Source: Egaibacter sp046050465
GTDB lineage: Bacteria > Pseudomonadota > Gammaproteobacteria > Burkholderiales > Burkholderiaceae_C
Direction: 5' to 3'
Assembly: GCA_046050465.1 (NCBI GenBank)
Contig: JBJOPS010000029.1
Location: 1-49,482, forward strand
DNA: 49,482 bases
Shown here: positions 47,402 through 49,482 of the stretch, piece by piece
Numbering within the stretch: position 1 is the first letter of the stretch
How the letters are laid out: the number at the start of each line of letters is the position of its first letter
Position numbers and translations under genes: made by a program
The notes under the pieces: model-generated
What the model was told of the DNA's origin: nothing
Seen by the model: only the letters and a program-made list of their open reading frames with translations
Databases searched by the model: none

Positions 47402-48832
47402 ATGAAGAAACCCAACACCTCTCCCCAAGCCATCCCTGCAGCCACCGTGAAAGCAGTTTCACGTGCCGACAGCGGCTTCAGCTACAGCCGCCCGTTTTTT
47501 GAAGATCTGGTGGATACCGCGCTGAAACATGCCAAAAAGCTGGGTGCTACCGATGCCGCAGCCGAGGCTTCGGAAGGTTACGGCATGAGCGTTTCTGTGC
47601 GCAAGGGCGAGCTGGAAAACGTGGAGCGCAACCGCGACAAGTCGCTGGGCGTGACGGTTTATCTGGGCAAACGCCGCGGCAACGCCAGCACGTCGGATTT
47701 TTCCAGAGCCGCCATCGAGCAAACCGTGCAGGCCGCCTACGACATCGCGCGTTTTACGGCCGAAGACCCGTTTGCCGCGTTGCCGGATGCGGCAGATATC
47801 GCCATGCCCGCGCAGCAGCGCACCGATCTGGATTTGTTCTACCCCTGGGCGATTACCAGCGAGCAGGCGGCTGAGCTGGCCATGGCCTGCGAGGCGGCGG
47901 CGCTGCAAACCAGCAAACGCATCACCAACAGCGAAGGCGCCGGTGTGTCGGCACAGCAGTCGCATTTTTTCAGCGCGCACACCTCGGGCTTTCGGGGTGG
48001 CTACGCCAGCTCGCGGCACTCCATGTCGGTGTCGCCCATCGCGTCCAGCCCCGGCAAGGGCCAGGACATGCAGCGTGATGCATGGTATAGCTCCATGCGC
48101 AACGCCGAAGAACTGGCTTCGCCCCAAGCCATTGGCCGCTACGCCGCCGAGCGGGCGCTGAGCCGCCTGAAATCCCGCAAGATTGCGACGACTGAGTGCG
48201 CAGTGCTGTTTGAGTCACCGCTGGCCGCCGGTTTGCTGGGCAGTTTTGTGCAGGCCATCAGTGGTGGTGCGCTGTATCGCAAGAGTTCTTTTTTGATGGA
48301 CTCACTGGGCAAACAGGTGCTGCCCAAACACATTGACATCGCGGAAGACCCGTTCATCAAACGCGGCAAGGGCAGCTCGCCGTTTGACGAGGAAGGCGTG
48401 AAAGTCCAGGCCCGCCAGGTAGTGGAAGCCGGGCGTGTTCAGGGTTACTTTCTGAGCAGCTACTCGGCCCGCAAGCTGGGCATGAAGACAACAGGTAACG
48501 CGGGCGGATCACACAACCTGACGCTCAGCTCACGCCTGACCAAAGCCGGTGACAACCTGGACGCCATGCTGCAAAAGCTCGGCACCGGCCTGTTTGTCAC
48601 CGAACTGATGGGCAGCGGCGTGAACTACGTGACCGGCGACTACTCACGCGGTGCCAGCGGCTTCTGGGTGGAAAAGGGCCGCATCGCGTTTCCGGTGGAG
48701 GAAATTACCATCGCCGGGAACATGAAAGACATGCTCAAGGGCATCACGGCAGTGGGCGCTGACACCTACAACTATGGTGCCAAGACGGTGGGGTCCATCC
48801 TGGTGAACCGGATGAAGGTGGCGGGTTCCTAG
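47402..48832 (+). CDS. pmbA: Metalloprotease subunit PmbA (TldE)
   Basis: A 476-residue TldD/TldE-family protein. After a variable N-terminus come DTALKHAKKLGATDAAAEAS, KGELENVERNRDKSLGVTVY and, near the C-terminus, LFVTELMGSGVNYVTGDYSR then GRIAFPVEEITIAGNMKDML. PmbA/TldE forms a heterodimer with TldD, which holds the zinc site, to process microcin and other peptides and CcdA. The HExxxH motif is absent, as expected for TldE. tldD is not in this window. It ends six bases before the yqeY stop. Confidence 0.95.
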   Translation: MKKPNTSPQAIPAATVKAVSRADSGFSYSRPFFEDLVDTALKHAKKLGATDAAAEASEGYGMSVSVRKGELENVERNRDKSLGVTVYLGKRRGNASTSDFSRAAIEQTVQAAYDIARFTAEDPFAALPDAADIAMPAQQRTDLDLFYPWAITSEQAAELAMACEAAALQTSKRITNSEGAGVSAQQSHFFSAHTSGFRGGYASSRHSMSVSPIASSPGKGQDMQRDAWYSSMRNAEELASPQAIGRYAAERALSRLKSRKIATTECAVLFESPLAAGLLGSFVQAISGGALYRKSSFLMDSLGKQVLPKHIDIAEDPFIKRGKGSSPFDEEGVKVQARQVVEAGRVQGYFLSSYSARKLGMKTTGNAGGSHNLTLSSRLTKAGDNLDAMLQKLGTGLFVTELMGSGVNYVTGDYSRGASGFWVEKGRIAFPVEEITIAGNMKDMLKGITAVGADTYNYGAKTVGSILVNRMKVAGS

Positions 48833-48838
48833 GTTTTT

Positions 48839-49300
48839 CTACCCGGCCAGCGCGGCCTTGACCGCCGCAGACACCTGCCCCATATCGGCCTTGCCCGCCA
48901 GTTTGGCCTTCACGGCGCCCATCACCTTGCCCATGTCGCCGGGGCCTGCAACGCGGCCCAGTTCAACGCCAAGTTCGGCCACGATGGCTTTCACCTGCGC
49001 AGTCACCTCGTCCGCAGACAGCCGCTGCGGCAGATAAGCCTGCAGCACGGTGATCTCGGCAGACTCCTTGTCGGCCAGATCCTGCCGCTGGGCCTGCACG
49101 TAGGCGGCTACGGAGTCTTTGCGCTGCTTGATGAGTTTGTCAACGATGGCGATCACGGCTACGTCATCCAGCACCACGCGTTCATCCACCTCTTTTTGCT
49201 TGCAGGCAGCCAGCAGCAGCCGGATGGTGCCCAGGCGCTCGCTGTCCTTGGCGCGCATGGCGGTTTTCATGTCTTCGGTGATCTGGTCTTTGAGTGACAT
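48839..49300 (-). CDS. yqeY: GatB/YqeY domain protein
   Basis: A 153-residue protein: MSLKDQITEDMKTAMRAKDS, then LGTIRLLLAACKQKEVDERV, ending GDMGKVMGAVKAKLAGKADM and VSAAVKAALAG. This is the stand-alone YqeY family, related to the tail of the GatB amidotransferase subunit and able to bind tRNA. It lies downstream of rpsU on the same strand, the usual order in betaproteobacteria, with a terminator between. The function is not firmly established. Confidence 0.94.
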   Translation of the reverse strand: MSLKDQITEDMKTAMRAKDSERLGTIRLLLAACKQKEVDERVVLDDVAVIAIVDKLIKQRKDSVAAYVQAQRQDLADKESAEITVLQAYLPQRLSADEVTAQVKAIVAELGVELGRVAGPGDMGKVMGAVKAKLAGKADMGQVSAAVKAALAG

Positions 49301-49373
49301 TGCGGTATTCCTAAGTAAATATGCTTGCGGGACAGACCTGTAGCGCTGTCGCCAACTGATCAGGCTAAAAAGT

Positions 49374-49411
49374 AAAAAAGCCCGCCGGAGCGTCCCCAGG
49401 CGAGCTTTTTT
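49374..49411 (-). terminator. Rho-independent terminator after rpsU
   Basis: On the minus strand an A-run and GCTCGCC pair with GGCGGGC and a run of six U, with one bulge, around a short loop. It lies about 30 bases after the rpsU stop and before yqeY. Confidence 0.85.
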
Positions 49412-49439
49412 GGTTGCTTGTTGAAGCGGTGTACGGGTA

Positions 49440-49482
49440 TCAGTACATCTTCTTGGGCAATTGCATGCTGCGGATGCGCTTG
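49440..49482 (-). CDS. rpsU: 30S ribosomal protein S21, C-terminal end
   Basis: The minus strand from the window edge reads KRIRSMQLPKKMY and a TGA at 49442-49440. This is the C-terminus of S21, which in this group ends in MQLPKKxY. Only 13 full codons are inside the window. The following terminator and yqeY support the assignment. Confidence 0.85.
   Translation of the reverse strand, partial: KRIRSMQLPKKMY

Noticed and set aside
1..49482. CRISPR arrays, tRNA or rRNA genes, complete IS elements
   Set aside because: No regularly spaced direct repeats with spacers, no cloverleaf sequences apart from tmRNA, and no transposase frames were seen.

Overview
The window looks like a chromosomal segment of a betaproteobacterium of the Comamonadaceae (Rhodoferax/Polaromonas/Acidovorax-like). 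The evidence is the order gyrA-serC-pheA-tyrA-aroA/cmk-rpsA-ihfB, a tmRNA whose tag reads ANDERFALAA, a phasin with palindromic operator-like sites (polyhydroxyalkanoate storage), ubiG-gph, the darP/pmbA divergent pair and an S21 C-terminus ending QLPKKMY. Most of the window is housekeeping DNA packed tightly on both strands. No CRISPR array, tRNA, rRNA or complete insertion sequence was seen.

Layout. 1-10010 (minus): gyrA, serC, pheA, tyrA, a fused aroA-cmk gene, rpsA and the start of ihfB, that is DNA supercoiling, serine, Phe/Tyr and shikimate synthesis, CMP kinase and ribosomal protein S1. 10237-12864 (plus): an OmpA-type envelope protein, ubiG, gph and ssrA (tmRNA). 12905-13626: a decayed stretch just behind the tmRNA 3' end, then a small ORF/terminator region. 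13627-24756: phasin, GNAT, extradiol dioxygenase (YgiD-like), YlqF GTPase, a DEDDh exonuclease paired with a cNMP/CBS/DUF294 protein, PepSY protein, cytochrome b561-like protein, YhgE/Pip membrane protein, CPHC lipoprotein, GST and udk.

24762-34407 is accessory in character. Around glnS and uppP lie a frameshifted DUF4258 gene, a DUF2283 gene, a frameshifted GIY-YIG-type start joined to an unrelated (HEPN-like?) C-terminus, an internally deleted Anbu (proteasome-like) gene and an orphan antitoxin-like HTH gene. Behind mutS sits an overlapping cassette of a nucleotidyltransferase, a small unknown protein and a 1100-residue MmeI-type restriction-methylation protein.

37416-42190, between mutS and suhB, is a second accessory block: a DMT transporter with a 23-histidine tail, a small exported protein, a HupE/UreJ-type permease, a His-rich exported protein, a Crp/Fnr regulator and a divergent DUF4395 membrane protein with four cysteines. 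Metal handling and sulfur/redox chemistry are plausible themes. Two abutting 14-bp palindromes lie in the divergent promoter.

42224-49482 returns to housekeeping: suhB, trmJ-type methyltransferase, cysE, a GGDEF cyclase, mogA, darP, pmbA, yqeY and the end of rpsU.

The least ordinary signal is a family of about 55-bp dispersed mini-repeats (five copies seen) together with three REP-like elements. Several lie inside genes and are translated in frame: in mutS, in trmJ (two elements) and in the MmeI-type gene (three elements).
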